Assembly: GCA_030142905.1 (NCBI GenBank)
Contig: JASJOG010000243.1
Coordinates: 402,410 to 466,409, forward strand
Length of the DNA: 64,000 nt
Direction: 5' to 3'
Source: Heliopora coerulea
Taxonomy: Eukaryota; Cnidaria; Anthozoa; Scleralcyonacea; Helioporidae
The notes under the pieces are model-generated. The model was not told the DNA's origin. It worked only from the letters and a program-made list of their open reading frames with translations, and made no database searches. A program made the position numbers and the translations under genes. This document shows, in pieces, positions 36,713 through 49,385 of the stretch (position 1 is the stretch's first letter; each line of letters starts with the position of its first letter).

Positions 36713-37029
36713 CTTGTTCACTTTAAAGCCTGCTTGAGGGGAGGTCTAGGAACCACTGTCGTTTGGAATCAATGAATAATTCCAGTATACACTATTTAAA
36801 CCATAACGACATTTTGGACAACCTTCAAGAACTGAGTTAAGCTGCTGTTTAGCAAATAAGTTCCCAGGAGAAAATGGAGGCCACGGCCCCTTCGGCCCCC
36901 CTCTAAACCCGACCCTGGACTGTCACGGTCTTTTATGGCCCCATTGGAAATCAAGCCAGTCAAACAAATATCCTACAAGCCACCTTAACTGGGAGGTTTT
37001 CGAGTGAGACTGGTAACCATAGTTTCAAA

Positions 37030-40000
37030 ATGGCGTCTGCTCTGAGAAACTCTTATTCGACTTTTTCAAAGTTTCTAAGTTTCTCTCACAATTTATTCAA
37101 AACAGCGCGATCTTCAGTTTCTGATTTAAAACCAAGTCGACTAATTTGGGTAGCTGATGTTGTTTGTGCGAGAAGATTTCATTTGACGAGACAGATTTGT
37201 GGAATTGAAGAGTTCTTTCCTCCTGGAGCGCTGGAAAGTAACGAACCATTACCAGAAGAAGTGCAGTCAGGTAAACGATCGGCCGCCGTGGGTTTATTCT
37301 TTGTTTGTAGCAGCATCTAATATATTAAGAAAAATTTTCAATAAAATTTGCTGAAGAAACTCCTGAATTATTGTGCAATTTTGGGTATCTTTTTTGACTT
37401 TCGACTATTAAAAATAGGAAGAAGTTGGAGAGCTGGTGAATTAAGGCAAAAAAGCAATGAAGATCTTCATAAACTGTGGTAAGTCATGGAATATCAGGGG
37501 CGCAGGCGGGAATTTCGATAGGTAAGGGTCAGAGGGAATTTTCAAGGCACCGTAGGGGTAATTTTGAATGAAGACAAAATAGGGCACACATAATATCTCC
37601 CACAAAAAGGGCAAGGGATGCAACCCGCACCCCCATCCCCTCTGGTTGTGCTGCTGAATATAGTGTGAGGCATAGATTGGACTATAAAGGCTGTAGGATG
37701 AATGGAAGTTGTAGATGTGTAATTTACCCCTTGAAATAGTTTATCATAAGACCTTTTTTTAAATCTTGGCAAGACAGGAAAGGCACTAGTGGCAGACTAG
37801 CTCAACTGTAGTGATACTGTACAGTTACTAGGAGGACAGCTGGTCCATTTACAAAATAAGACTGCTCCACAGCAGACAGAACTGTAGACCTTGCCAGAAA
37901 AAATTGATTTCATTAAAGAGTGTACATGTCATTCTAATTTACAAGAGTTATGCCCCTTGTCAGCATTTCTACCAGATCATTTCAGGGTAATGACTTGCTA
38001 TGCCTGCCATTAAGAAAGCTTATGTATTAATGCACCTTAAATTAATCACAGTAAACTCCTAGCAGATAGCTGTGCCCAGCAAACAACTTTTAAATGATCC
38101 TTAACAGTATATTTGCACGTTCATGGTCATTCAAGTGTCTTAGACTTCATGAAATAGCCCTTGACTGGGCCAAAACACCCTTTTATCTTCATAAGGTAAG
38201 GTGTCCCTTTTGAATAATGGGGAAAATGCTCCTGGTGTAGCAAACAATCAACTTTCTACTTTGGCATGTAGGTATGTACTGTTGAAAGAAAGAAATATGT
38301 TGCTCACAGTTCAATGGGAGGCTAGAAGACAAAATGTTTTAATGCCATCACCACAGCGATTGCACAAGGTGAGAAGTTAACTTCATGCCATAAAATTGGG
38401 ATCATTACCTATGCTTCTGTCAAATCTTGCTATTTCCATCCTTTGCCTGTACAACTTTAAGTTGAAGAAAGTTTCTCAGGATCTACATGAGAATGTGCAA
38501 GGAAGAAGTAACCATTTGGAGCAATAAAAACAGGTTGTTTTGGGATGGGGAAAGGTGATACTTGGTTACCTACCACACGCATACATCATTCAATTCTCAG
38601 CATTTGCCTAAGAAGATAAGTAAGTTTCTATGAATTAAAAAAATCAGAAATTTCATGCCTGGTGTTTTATGGCATAGGGATTTAGTTCCTTAGAATTTTT
38701 AGAACACTGTTACCAAGCACTGTGAAAAGATTCAACTCTAATTATATTTGTGTGGAAATGACTTTTTAATAGGTAAAGAAGTCTATGGCAATGGTTAAAG
38801 TGGTAATTGGTGAACGAGTAAGTACTTGATTTTATTAGATTCATGAAACATTTCAAATGCCATAAGCTGAATTGATTGCATTTCTGCATGCTTACAATTT
38901 AAAACTGTGTTCAGTCTCAAAAGAAATGAAAGTCTTAGGGTTTTTAAGTATTCTTGAAAATTTTGTTTTCTTTTATCAAGACCCAGGTTGAGATTAGGTC
39001 AAATGTTCATGTCAAAAACATTGTTAATATCTTAGTATGATAAGCATGATGCAATGCTTCATTCAGACAATGTGCAATGCTTCCACACGGTTATCTGGTC
39101 TTAGTGGTTACGTTCTAGTGCCGACCAGTGCCGACCGTGTTGGTTGAGGTGACTGAAGTTTCAACGACCTCAACGGCGGTCATCTTGTGCAGCGGTCATC
39201 TGAATCAAGCGAAGATGACCGCTGGAGAAGTTGACGGCTGCATAAGATGATCGCCGCTGTGGACGTCGAGATTTCAGTCACTTCCACGAACGCCAACCAT
39301 CTTTCTCAAGACTACACCAACCTGGATGATCAACTTTTACTGACATCTAACAGTTGCCTTTAGCAGTTACCACACTTCACAAAGATGTACCTTGTTCCAA
39401 TCAAGCCATACTTTTACATGTATGCCATGTATTTTATGAGTGTGTCTTGTAACCAGTGCAGTAGCCAAGGCCAAGCCTGGCCTGGAACGTGGCCGGCCAA
39501 ACACGCACGTGATTGACGTCATTGGATATCCCACACTATGCATTATATTGGATATCCTACTGTATATACTATATTGGATTTCCCACTCTATTAGTTCTAA
39601 GTTATAACTTATAAACTTGACGTGCAACACACGTATTTTCGTAAAAATATAGATGAAGCGCGATCAGGTGTAGATATAATTGAAACAGTAAAAACGGCGT
39701 TCTTCTGATCATTTCTTATCATCATTCTTTCTCATCATTTCTTCCTGACGAAGGTCACAGTCTGGTGACCGAAAGCTCGAAATAAAATACTTTGATCAGA
39801 AGAACGCCGTTTTCACTGTTTCAAACACGTATTTTCACTAACAGTGTCTGGTGTGGGTTCCTGCGGAACAGCTAGGTCAGAACTGGACAAAGTTGCTCTT
39901 AAAATTCAGGAAATGCCATTCCAGAGACCTAAGAATTCAGAAACTTCCGGGGGGCTGTGTCCCCGCGCCTTCCAGAAATCTTGAGCTTCCCGCTCGGTTG

Positions 40001-40442
40001 TCACCCACCTCGGTAAATTCATGGCTATGTGCCTGTGCCCGCCCAAAACCAATGGACTAGCTGCGCCAGTGCTCGTAACACTGGTGGACGTTCAACTACA
40101 AACCAACCAAACGTGTCCTACGGCTGGGTTGGTGGGAGACGAACGAAAATGCACTCTACCTACGCCAGTCATTAACTCAAGAATTTAGTTCGAAATATTT
40201 TAGGACAGAATCATGTTAACTATGTTAGACAGCTGTCAAATCATTATTGAATAATCAATTTACGCCCAAATCTTCCTGTTCATTTCTTCCAGAAATCAGC
40301 CATCGACGCAATCGAGACGCGCGCGAAAGAGAAACAAACTGAGCAGGATTTAGTAAAAGGCGATACCGGGGAACAAAAGGAGATTCTTAGTGACCCAAAA
40401 GAACTTGATGAACAGTTACGTCAGGTACCCTTAACGACTTAA
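37030..40442 (+). CDS. MRPL47: Mitochondrial ribosomal protein L47 (uL29m)
   Basis: Component of the large subunit of the mitochondrial ribosome. Exons in phase: 37030-37270, 37418-37478, 38272-38368, 38773-38817 and 40293-40424. Residues 1-60 are basic and hydroxylated with almost no acid, a typical mitochondrial presequence. The L29-type domain spans about residues 80-150: [20 protein letters not shown], then [17 protein letters not shown] and VVIGER. Known animal L47 proteins have a further conserved C-terminal region that I cannot find downstream. Reading through the last donor gives a stop at 40440-40442 (about 197 residues). Splicing instead to a strong acceptor at 41456 would add only three codons and a stop (41457-41468). 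Either way the C-terminus differs from the vertebrate form, or an exon is missing. The exon 5 region is followed by degenerate tandem copies of itself. Confidence 0.85.
39130..39330. mobile_element. Degenerate foldback of the 26.9-kb family
   Basis: Its right end matches the arm of the 26905-27138 element (TTTCTCAAGACTACACCAACC followed by a GATCAACTT tail). The inner sequence has GGCGGTCATCTT and its complement. The left arm is shorter and mutated; no target duplication was found. It lies in the last MRPL47 intron. Confidence 0.6.
39641..39824 (+). mobile_element. Hammerhead-bearing foldback with 12-bp target duplication
   Basis: ACACGTATTTTC flanks it at 39629-39640 and 39825-39836. Inverted arms carry AAAACGGCGTTCTTCTGATC and its complement. 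The hammerhead-like segment at 39741-39782 has core CTGACGA (39745-39751), a perfect six-pair stem II GGTCAC/GTGACC, GAAA, palindromic AGCT as stem III and a CTC cleavage triplet. One extra A separates the core from stem II. It is one of the best-preserved ribozyme-like copies in the window. Confidence 0.8.
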
Positions 40443-40665
40443 ATGCGCGGTGAGAATGTGTTTAGGATCAAAAGGGATGACAATGAGCACAAGGAGATCC
40501 TCAATGAACGAAAAGAACTTAGTGAAACGTTACATCAGGAACCATAACGAAATGAACACGTGGTAAGCATGTGGTTATGGTCAAAGTAGATGATGAGGAG
40601 CATAAAGGGATCGTTGGTGAAGAAAAAGAATTTGATGACCGTTACTGTCAGGTACACTAAGTGAC
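40373..40665 (+). repeat. ~110-bp tandem repeat derived from the MRPL47 exon 5 end
   Basis: Three units, each with a variant of AAGGAGATTCTTAGTGA, AAAAGAACTTGATGA and GTTACGTCAGGTAC. The first is the coding end and donor of exon 5; the second and third have stops and changed donors. This looks like local duplication of the exon boundary followed by decay. Confidence 0.75.
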
Positions 40666-41212
40666 ATATGCAGTCATCATTCCTTTTACAAAAAAACAGA
40701 ACACCAAAGTGGACACAAGACTAACTTTATAATTTAAACCGAACCAGAACTTATAGTCTATTGTTTTCAACCAATGATTGTATGGAAAACTAAGTCTTCC
40801 AAACAAGAATCCCAAGCTATTGCTGTGAGCTGTACTGTGTAGGACCGATCGGGATTTTTTCGTGGAGATAACTATTGATCTTTTATCTGAAATAATGTGG
40901 GGGAAAAAAATCTAAAATTATATCTTTCAGATCTATTTGTACAACCAGTTCTTCTACTTCTTGCTCTTCTTATTCTTCTTGCTCAACTTCCTTCTCTTTG
41001 ATGAATAAAATCATTTGGCGTTAAGCAGAGTAAAATTAAAAAGTAGGCTGCAGATCATCTCAACCCATTCCGGTCTGGGACGTCTTACCGCGTTAGCAAA
41101 ATTTTAGCTAATTTTGATATATCTTTACATTTAATTGTTTTTAATTATTTTTAACTATTTTAATGGTCTGTAAATTTGTGGACTTGTAAATTATATTTTT
41201 AGGATATATTTT

Positions 41213-41419
41213 AAAAATATAGATGAAGCGTGATCAGGTATAGACATAATTGAAACAGTGAAAACGGCGTTCTTCTGATCAAAGTATTTTATTTCGAGCT
41301 TTCGGTCACCAGACTGTGAGCTTCGTCAGGAAGAAATGAAAAGGTCACAGCCTGGTGACCGAAAGCTCGAAATAAAATACTTTGATCAGAAGAACGCCGT
41401 TTTCACTGTTTCAATTAAA
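41213..41419 (-). mobile_element. Second hammerhead foldback of the 39.6-kb family
   Basis: GATATATTTT flanks it at 41203-41212 and 41420-41429. It shares its outer arms with the element at 39641-39824 and is an inverted dimer. The minus-strand arm has core CTGACGA (41329-41323), stem II with one mismatch, GAAA (41303-41300), AGCT and CTC. The plus-strand arm keeps stem II and GAAA but lacks CTGACGA. Confidence 0.8.
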
Positions 41420-41510
41420 GATATATTTTGTTGAAATTTCTTTTTCTCATACACAGGACGAATGTTAGTAACAGTAATTCATTTCTGAAGTGCTCATCCT
41501 GTTAAAATAT

Positions 41511-42115
41511 TTTATACTACTACTACCACTACTACCACTACTACCACTACTACCACTACTACCACTACTACCACTACTACCACTACTACCACTACTACCA
41601 CTACTACCACTACTACCACTACTACCACTACTACCACTACTACCACTACTACCACTACTACCACTACTACCACTACTACCACCACTACCACTACTACCAC
41701 CACTACCACTACCACTACTCGTACTCCTACTCCTCCTCCTCCTCCTCCTACTCTTACTCCTCCTCCTACTCTTACTCCTCCTCCTACTCTTACTCCTCCT
41801 CCTACTCTTACTCCTCCTCCTACTCCTCCTCCTACTCCTCCTCCTACTCCTCCTCCTCCTCCTCCTCCTCCTACTCCTCCTCCTCCTACTCCTCCTCCTA
41901 CTCCTCCTACTCCTCCTCCTACTCCTCCTCCTACTCCTCCTACTCCTCCTCCTACTCCTACTCCTCCTCCTCCTCCTACTCCTCCTGCTACTCCTACCTC
42001 CTACTCCTACTCCTACTCCTACTCCTACTCCTACTAATGCTCCTCCTAATGCTACTGCTACTGATAATGCTACTGCTACTGATAATGATAATGCTAATGA
42101 TAATGATAATGATAA
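41511..42115 (+). repeat. Compound trinucleotide array (ACT/ACC, then TCC/TAC, then GAT/AAT)
   Basis: About 200 bp of alternating ACTACC hexamers, then about 300 bp of CTC/CTA triplets, then short CTGATAAT-type units. It lies downstream of MRPL47. The poly-Leu and poly-Val ORFs across it are artefacts. Confidence 0.97.
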
Positions 42116-42639
42116 TAGCCTGATTAAAATTGCCAGGCGTTAACGAGAGTAAAATCAAAACGTCGGGTACGGGAACAGAAAAAGGTTTAAAAAATAGATC
42201 AACCGTAACCTATTGCTTGCTAGTGAACACCTCGAAGAAGGTTCTGGTTTTCTTTCCCTTTGGACGAAAATTTTCGAGTTTTCGGGCTAGAGAGCACTTG
42301 AATTTGAATAATTATTGCTGTTGTTGTTTTTTATGTATTATAATCATAAGGTAAACAGCTCGGTTAAATTTCGATATATCTAAAGGGGCTGTTTTTATGA
42401 GATCGGATCGAAATCCCAAGCCAATCGAAAAAAATCCATATACGGTCATATCAGTTCTGAATCTCCATCCACTTCTCAGTCGACTTCGCTCAAGTCAATC
42501 CGCTTCATGTAAACAATAATGAGACCTTTCACTGGAATGGATCGGAAATAAATCATATTTCAAGTCGATTCCGGTTTTGCTGAATTCAAATTTGGATGCA
42601 ACCTCGTGTAAACAACCCTCGTTACGCATCAAAAGTTAA

Positions 42640-43790
42640 AAGATTGGTAGACTGCCCAATTTATGATAACGAGTTCTAACGTTTCGAGCTATGGCCCTTC
42701 GTCAGAGAGTGAAACGAATTCTAAAAGAGGAATTGCAACTAGACTAGGTTTTATACTAAAGCAAGTCATGTGGCAAAAATTAACCAATGAAATATGAGAA
42801 ATAGAAACAAACAAATCAATGACCTAGCAACGACAAGGAAGTCACTTACTATTTTTAACGGCGATCAGTAAACCGGCCCGAGGAGAAACCGCCAGAGGCC
42901 CCAGGGGAATAAAAATTTGCATTCGGTAAAAGTGAAAACAAAACCAAGGGAAAACAGTATATAAGTTAATGTTCCTATCTGTCCGTGCTGGACAAAAACA
43001 AAAACTTATGAGGTTGTTAAATAAAAGGAAACCCTTCGTTGAGCCCATGGGGATGAGTAGTTCCAAGCTTGAAAATGAGACGCCTTTCTTGTCTCTTGCG
43101 GCTACCCGAGATGGATGAGATGGCACAGACTTTCATATCCGAAATAGAATGGTTTGCGCTGTTGAAATGTCGGGCGATGGGCTTGTCAACATCGTTGTTC
43201 CTTACGGAACGAAGATGCTCGTCAAACCTGTCAGAGAGACGTCGGCCAGTTTCTCCAATATAAAGTTTGGAACGTTTATTGCATGATATGCAATAAATGT
43301 TGGAGGAGGCGCACGTGAAATTACGCCGGACAATGAAATTACAATTGGGTCCACAAATGGAGGTGATTTGACTGAGAAAAGGACATGTGTAACAGCGGGC
43401 TCGAGAACAAGAAAAAGTGCCGGGTGGTAATGATGAATTTTGTTTCATAGCACTGTGTATTAAAGAATCCCGAATGTTTTTACTACGCCGAAGCGAGATC
43501 AATGGATTATCGGTGAAAAGAGCCAATGTCTTAGGATCACTTTTCAAGATATCGAAATTCTGAATGATGACATCCTTACTTTTGTTGTTGAAGGGATGAA
43601 ATGTCGGGGACCAAGGAAATCTTTGCTGTAGAAATTTGCCCCGAAGGTGGTTTTAGAATGTCCGAACGAGAAACATTAAACGCTTTTTGGATAGCGGTGT
43701 CTGATAAATTGGAAGGATAACCACGTTGGGTAGAACAGGATCTCATTTCCAAGGACTTGGTCTTAAAATCCCGATTTAATTTTCTGCTTG
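42640..43790 (-). mobile_element. Penelope-like retroelement fragment with GIY-YIG endonuclease and 3' hammerhead motif
   Basis: The minus-strand ORF at 43017-43547 encodes the C-terminal part of a Penelope-type polyprotein: a Cys-rich linker (YTCPF..., ISCNKRSK) followed by a GIY-YIG-type block LYIGETGRRLSDRFDEHL and an H..H.....D region. Upstream, 43560-43790 keeps recognisable linker sequence (RGYPSNLSDTAIQKAF), but the frame is broken by a shift and stops. No reverse transcriptase domain is left, so the copy is 5'-truncated and inactive. Downstream lies a non-coding tail with a hammerhead-like motif at 42709-42673 (minus): stem I TCT/AGA, CTGACGA, stem II GGGC-CATA-GCTC, GAAA, ACGT and a GTT triplet. 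The same 3' tail recurs at 48667-49048. Confidence 0.85.
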
Positions 43791-43802
43791 TTCACCTTAC
43801 AG

Positions 43803-44590
43803 TTAGATTTGTTGACCATAATTATTATTATTATTATTGTAAATATCATCATTACTTTTGTTTTTATTTTTATTTATATATCTATCGCTATCCATATGGT
43901 TATCATTATACTGAATCGTTCGCTACTTTTATTTTTATCGCTTCTGTTGTGCGGGGATGAACAGTTTATTTAGGATTCTATCTGCCTTACCCAAATATCC
44001 CGTTCATTGGTACCATATTCATAACAATTGCCGTTAGGTATTATTGCCATCAAAATTACTGGAGGGATAATCCACCTGTTGAATCTTTTATCCTACATTG
44101 ATCTTAACAGCACGGCCTGAAATCACAACTCCCTCTTCCTAGCTTCCTTTTCGCGAAAATGTTCCTTTTTTCACTGGGCACTTTTTCTGCGTTTGTGACC
44201 TTAACCCATTTTCGAGTAGAAATTCAGACACAAAGGTATCAGAAAAATTGTGTTTTTGAAAGTCAGGAAGCCTAGAACCAAATGACTTCACTTGAACAGA
44301 ATTACTGACACAAGCAAACTCAAGCGGGTTGTTCATGGTTGTGGGATCAATTAAAAATTTATCAAATCTATATTTCGTTTTCCTGATTATCTTCCCTCTT
44401 TGACACCGTGCAGCCGCTTCTCGGGTTCAGCATACTTGGTTTTTAAATTGCCCTTTTTTTCCAGTAAAAAAAAAAAAACCATGAAAATTTCATCGCAGTA
44501 CGAAATCTTTGAGACAACGTCCCGTGCTTGCAATAGTACGTGTCATTTGCTCGTCACGCTTTGTGGGTTTGTCATATTGTTTATGGTCTA
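43803..44590. other. Spacer upstream of the GES-repeat gene
   Basis: Contains a short (ATT)n run at about 43820-43840 and AT-rich unique DNA. No gene or recognised repeat. It should include distal promoter sequence for the gene starting near 44630. Confidence 0.5.
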
Positions 44591-44599
44591 GCCTCTAGG

Positions 44600-44709
44600 T
44601 ATAAAAGTCCAGCGGGTAGTTTGCTGTCATTAGTTGATTCTTGTCTTGTGGTCCGAGTGATCTACTGCAGGGTTGTGAAGATATTGTAGTCCAGTAAATA
44701 AAATCCCTG
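44600..44709 (+). promoter_or_regulatory. TATA box and 5' non-coding exon of the GES-repeat gene
   Basis: TATAAAAG at 44600-44607, an initiator-like TCATTAG near 44628-44634, and a non-coding stretch ending at a strong donor CTG|GTAAGT (44709/44710). A matching pyrimidine-rich acceptor TTTCCGTTTTAG ends at about 46722, 20 bp before the signal-peptide ATG. The spacing (about 30 bp from TATA to start site) and splice sites fit one transcription unit. This is inference without transcript data. Confidence 0.55.
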
Positions 44710-45277
44710 GTAAGTTAAACTTCCATTTTGTGTTGGTTAATCATTTAGAAGGATGTAGTTTTATGATCGCGACCACACAAAGCGTTAACCGTTGTTTTGA
44801 TCTTCGAAGACTTAAAACATACATCGAATGTATTTAAGCTACCAGGGTTATATTTTACGTGTGACGTTATCACTGAATCCTTTGGTGTTGTTTGCATCGA
44901 AATAAATACATCGCCAACTGTGTAGAAATTGTCCTAATGACAAAATACTCTCCTTGACGATTAGCGAGAACCCTTAACTCAAGTTAAATATAGTGTAGTC
45001 TGAAAACGTGATGTTCGAGACCAGTAGTTTATTAGTTTGTAAAAACTGTCCTTCGTTGTCTCCATAAAATTATAATTATGATTATTACAACATGGGAAGA
45101 AGTTATTGAAGAACTGGTGTGGAAACAAAGATAATGTGTCACTGTATTTAGCAAAAAATATCTGTTTTCGAAGGGCGTCAAAATAAATGGATTGTAGCAA
45201 AGTTGAATATTCTTGGTATGGACGATGAGAAAGAACAATCGTGGATATTGATTTTCTGTGGCGGAAAACGCTAACGT

Positions 45278-45470
45278 AATATAAAGTTGAGAGGTCAGCT
45301 CAAAACTTTTATATGAAATTTCATGAACACAAAGCAAGGTTGAAATATTTCATTAATAATTTTAATAATTTAGCCATTTAACTAATTCATGAAATATTTC
45401 ACTCTTGTCTTGCTTTCATGAAACGCCTTTTGAAAGTTTCGAGCTGGGCTGTCATCTTTATATGACGACG
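45278..45470. repeat. Degenerate foldback in the 5' intron of the GES-repeat gene
   Basis: Imperfect inverted arms include GAAATTTCATGAACACAAAGCAAG and the complement of CTTGCTTTCATGAAA, meeting in an AT-rich centre at about 45340-45400. No hammerhead-like core was seen. Confidence 0.5.
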
Positions 45471-46742
45471 AGAAGGAAGTTATATAATGTGAAAAGGTTC
45501 TACAGTAAAGCCGTAAAAAACCATACAAATGTATTTACGTATGTGAATATGGTAACACAAGTATGGACTTATCTCTCCAAATGCACGTGAATTTTTATAG
45601 AAAACGATGTATTAAAAATAGGCAAATATATAAATGGCGAAGAAAATGTGAGGGGGGGGGTTCTCCTTCGTTGTACTGTCTTTTCTTAACTGGTTCCAGC
45701 TTTGAATTTTTAAGCTTGTTATTTTAAGCTGTGATATACCCGTTAACCAAACCAAAATAACAGTTGGTGTATTACAGGTTACGGTAAACATGAAACTACC
45801 CGGGCGAGTTAACTAAAATATTTTCCTTCACTTGCTATAAACTCAAACGAATTGTCGTCTGCAGTTCTTAAAAAAAATGGTCAGCCAGTGTTCCAAACTT
45901 TGCCACAAAAACGTTCGTCTAAGGCGCAACAAAGGCATTAGAAATCTTTGGAGTTGTTAAAGTGAAACTTTGTGTTGTTCACGTGGACATTACGTAATGC
46001 TGTTGTAATTATTTTTGTTTGATCTGAGCGACTATAAAAAGTTGATTTTTATTGTTTTTTAAAAGTAAACTTACGAAGCCAACTGAAGCGGAACGTGCTC
46101 CATATTTTAACGTCCATCTCTGGGAAAAGTGCTATCGAGTATCTTTGGGTAAGGTTCTTATTTTCACCTTCATAGTTGTAATTGCTCGTTTGGCAAGTGT
46201 TCACATTTCTCGTACTTCGTTTTTCTCGCGTTTGAAGTTGAGGCACGACTGCTTTAGTCCTGCTAACTATTTACCATACCTTTTTACTTTAAAGACGGTT
46301 CCTTGTATGTGATATGTTAGTAGATAGAATATACAATTAAAAAATGTTATGTTAAAAGGTTTAATTAGTTAAAAATGGATGTTGTCGTCTGACATGGTCA
46401 TTTTTAGGTAAAAAAAGAACCTTAGAAAAAAAACCCTTCAGGTAGTGAGTTCAATTCCCAAGAAGTGTATACATTTCCTTTGGTTTTATTTTTACCAGAA
46501 GATGGTCTAGTTGATGGAAAACGTTCGACTTAAACTATATAATTAGCCAAACGAATTCTCATAAACGATTCACATATCATTTAGGAACCTTCAGTTAACA
46601 GAAACATTTTTAAAAAGTTTCAATCAATCTAACTTTTTTTTATTTGACCTGTTTTGGCTCTTGATTCTTTTTGTAATTTTAGGCAAGTGAAATTTTATTT
46701 CGTATTCTCTTTCCGTTTTAGCTATATTTTTAAAGTTTAAAG

Positions 46743-47388
<646 letters not shown>

Positions 47389-48242
47389 ATTGGACAGTAT
47401 TCTTGTACTTCTTATAGCAGTCGTATTTTTTTGATGAATATGTTAATATAATTTATTGAACAATGTCGAAACTTTCAACATAGTAGTCAACTGCTTTTGC
47501 AGTAAGATCCGTGGAACAGTTTCGTATTGTAAACTTTTATCGAATATATATTGACATACGAGATACTGTGTACTTTGCAATAGTTCGAATGTCTTTTGCT
47601 TTTTGGTGAAAATTGTGATTCATGAATGAAGGAAAGTTCACGTTTGGAATGACCAAGAGCTTAAAGTGTGAGAAGCGGAATGATAAAAATGTAAGTTAAA
47701 ATGAACAGATATTGTGCCATGAATCAGTGAATATCCTTAAGTAGACTAAGCAACGGCAATCTGAGAAATTTGGCCTGCGCGATGGAAGTGCAATACGGTT
47801 GACTAACATCTGCTACCGTGTGAGATTCATATGAGATCGTGTTAGCAACTTTAAAATGTCTTTCCGACGGACGAATTTGGCCAGGTGAATGGTGCGAAGT
47901 GGCATCTCACTGCTTGGTCCCAAAAATCGTATTGGTCTAATCAAATGGAATGAACCACTGTCCCTAAATCGTTAATAATTCATGCGGAAACCTCAGAGAA
48001 AATCTGACCTGAGAAGCTCGGCTACTACGTTGTTTTTCAACTCACTTCTCGCTGTTCGGCAATCGCATCAAATACTCCTCATGTATGGTGTATGACTTGA
48101 AGTCGTTAAGTTCGAACAGTGGCGTATGGTGACCATCTGAAACAATGGTGGTGTGCTCGGTCGCCTCATTTACCTACCAAAACAACCTACCTTCTTATGC
48201 CAGCAAAAATATTAGTTTTTAACTACATTGCACAGACAGGTC

Positions 48243-48490
48243 GGGGTTTTCCACTGATCTCTAAAGAAGACTGGATCGAGCGTCCCATGTTCAGAAAATG
48301 AAGCCGGAAGTGGATTGTGGCGGCCATTGCTAAGGGACCAACTTACTATAAGGTTTTCTGTCAGTGGATGACGTTTTTTTTATTTTTATAAAGCTGTCTT
48401 TCGAACTACGAAGTCTTTCAGTTTGCCCTATACAGGATCAGGAAATAGTTTTGAAAAATGCTGGGGAAAAGGTCTACCACGACTTTGACA
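48243..48490. mobile_element. Partial MITE-like element, copy 2
   Basis: Starts CCACTGATCTCTAAAGAAG and matches 28884-29100 through CATGTTCAGAAAATGAAGCC and GCTAAGGGACCAACT, then diverges. The right terminal repeat is missing. Confidence 0.65.
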
Positions 48491-48666
48491 ATGACTAAGG
48501 CCTTTCATAAAGAGAAATAAGACCGCTGCACATCAGGTCTACTTTGCATGCGACTTGCGCGTCCTACCTCGGTAGCGGCCTGGAAAAGACATGTACCTTT
48601 TACACCGGATTTTCATGTCTTGTCTAGGACGTGACTTGCATGTCTAAGCCGCGTTTTATTTCTTTA

Positions 48667-49048
48667 GGACTTCCAACGTTTCGAGCAAAGATCCTTCGTC
48701 AGAGAAAGAAACGTTCTGAAATAGGAGTAGCAACTAGACTAGTTGCTACTAGTTTTTTACTAGTTGCCACTACTCTTTACCACGTACATGTTTCTATTCC
48801 CCCTGGGAATTCTGGGGACTTAATCTAATGCCAGTGAGCTGATCGTCGTTTAAAAATAGCAAATGACTTCCTTGTCGTTACCTAGTCCTTGATTTGTTTG
48901 TTTTTGTCACATTTCATTGGTTAACCTTTTATCACGACTACTTTTCGTATAAAACCTGGTCTAGTTCCTACTCCTTTTTTAGAACACGTTTCTTTCTCTG
49001 ACGAAAGACCTTTGCTCGAAACGTATTATTCTATTCTTAGATCATTGA
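48667..49048. mobile_element. Penelope-type 3'-tail insertion with two inverted hammerhead motifs and 13-bp target duplication
   Basis: TTTTATTTCTTTA flanks it at 48654-48666 and 49049-49061. Both ends carry hammerhead-like motifs pointing outward: minus strand 48706-48671 (CTGACGA, GAAA, ACGT, stem I TTCT/GGAA) and plus strand 48994-49024 (CTGACGA, GAAA, ACGT). The interior matches the 3' tail of the Penelope-like copy at 42640-42860 (GACTTCCTTGTCGTT and CATTTCATTGGTTAA shared). No coding sequence remains. Confidence 0.78.
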
Positions 49049-49385
49049 TTTTATTTCTTTAAGTGGTCCTACAGACCACCAAGGCAAAAAGACCCATTTA
49101 TGGACAAAGTTGAACAAAAATGAATTAAGAACCTCTGTTGCGTGATCATCAGCTGGTGGTCAAATTTTTTTGAAGCTGGTTGTACTGGTAACAACTGGCT
49201 GCAGTTAAATGGTTGCCTTATTTTGGCACCAGCCTCCCGGTTCTCATATTTCGGTGGAATTGTATGGCAAAGACCTTTTGGTCAAAAGACATGTCATTTT
49301 TCTGTTTCTGACCGATCGAAAATTCACCATTGGTGGAGCACACATGATGAAGTATGTCTCTTCTAAGGAGTTGCTCTCCCGTTCA

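Larger units (their letters stand above)
27361..37029. other. 9.7-kb repeat-rich intergenic region
   Basis: No intact gene is supported here. It holds the LIG3 3' UTR (a possible AATAAA lies at 27629-27634), AT-rich tandem repeats, several MITE-like families, SINE copies, foldbacks and one candidate decayed gene, each listed separately. Stretches not covered by those entries (about 30.0-31.0, 31.9-32.4 and 33.7-35.3 kb) show nothing I can identify. Confidence 0.7.
47389..49385. other. Spacer between convergent GES-repeat and VWA5B-like genes
   Basis: It holds the 3' UTR of the upstream gene, a partial MITE copy and a hammerhead-type inverted element (both listed). The stretch at about 47.5-48.2 kb shows nothing recognisable. 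Confidence 0.55.

Noticed and set aside
41490..42143. Poly-Leu/Pro ORF (217 codons) and antisense poly-Val ORF
   Set aside because: Trinucleotide repeat translation with no gene structure around it.
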